Shown piece after piece: positions 5,469-5,504 of a stretch of DNA of 5,504 bases. A program made the translations under genes and the position numbers. Source of the DNA: Elusimicrobiota bacterium (GTDB lineage Bacteria; CG03; SLGR01; PWQF01); NCBI GenBank assembly GCA_003557485.1, contig PWOI01000047.1, positions 1-5,504 of the forward strand, given 5' to 3'. The number at the start of each line of letters is the position of its first letter. The first letter of the stretch is position 1. Below the pieces are notes generated by a model. The model searched no databases, was not told the DNA's origin, and was given only the letters and a program-made list of their open reading frames with translations.

Positions 5469-5504
5469 TTATACTTCCTCTATTAGGGTCAGTTCCTCTA
5501 CTTC
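5469..5504 (-). CDS. C-terminal end of a gene entering from the right, product unknown
   Basis: The last eleven codons before a TAA at 5469-5471 read EVEELTLIEEV. The terminator 30 bases downstream, on the right strand and at a normal distance, supports a gene end here. Another minus-strand frame is also open for a similar length, so the frame is not certain. Nothing can be said about function. Confidence 0.45.
   Translation of the reverse strand, partial: EVEELTLIEEV

Overview
The window reads as bacterial and Gram-negative-like. Every supportable gene lies on the minus strand, so transcription runs right to left. All four genes with a visible N-terminus begin with a Sec-type signal peptide or membrane anchor, so the window is devoted to exported or envelope proteins. 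The best taxonomic hint is the start of the large protein at 1-3010. Its pattern (IP-SLG, then KDLHVNYEVQKNI, LEG, DTS, DYFM, and later a GGFH motif) resembles, from memory, long signal-peptide-bearing proteins of Candidatus Omnitrophica. I could not test this by search.

Layout from right to left. A few last codons of an unidentified gene (5469-5504) are followed by a strong terminator hairpin (5403-5439). One arm of that hairpin supplies the -35 region of the next promoter (-10 at 5392-5397). This promoter serves a small exported beta-rich protein with a GTG start (4972-5346), which ends in a small palindrome and its own terminator (4910-4938). Next comes an exported 380-residue YD-repeat protein (3654-4796). 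Then comes a 185-residue membrane protein (3007-3564), whose stop overlaps the start of the large exported protein by ATGA. The large protein is open at the left edge of the window: at least 1003 residues, with no stop in 3010 bases.

Two observations stand out. First, the YD-repeat gene and the 185-residue membrane gene are each preceded by four direct repeats of TTTCA-type units at an exact 11-bp spacing. This is the architecture of binding arrays for PhoB/OmpR-family response regulators, which suggests that both units (and possibly the large gene by read-through) belong to one regulon. Second, a strong intrinsic terminator sits inside the last codons of the 185-residue gene, just before the large gene. 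Expression of the large gene may therefore depend on translation through, or read-through of, this hairpin.

The large protein appears to be modular: a signal peptide, an N-terminal domain with motifs like the ChaN/TraB/erythromycin-esterase group, a hydrophobic stretch, an HExxH motif, and a C-terminal RDG...DVG..GS module. The C-terminal part is encoded by much more AT-rich DNA (about 33% GC against about 56% upstream by hand count), which suggests a mosaic origin. There is no tRNA, rRNA, CRISPR array or insertion sequence, and no gene-free stretch longer than 300 bases; the intergenic gaps are 89, 175 and 122 bases.
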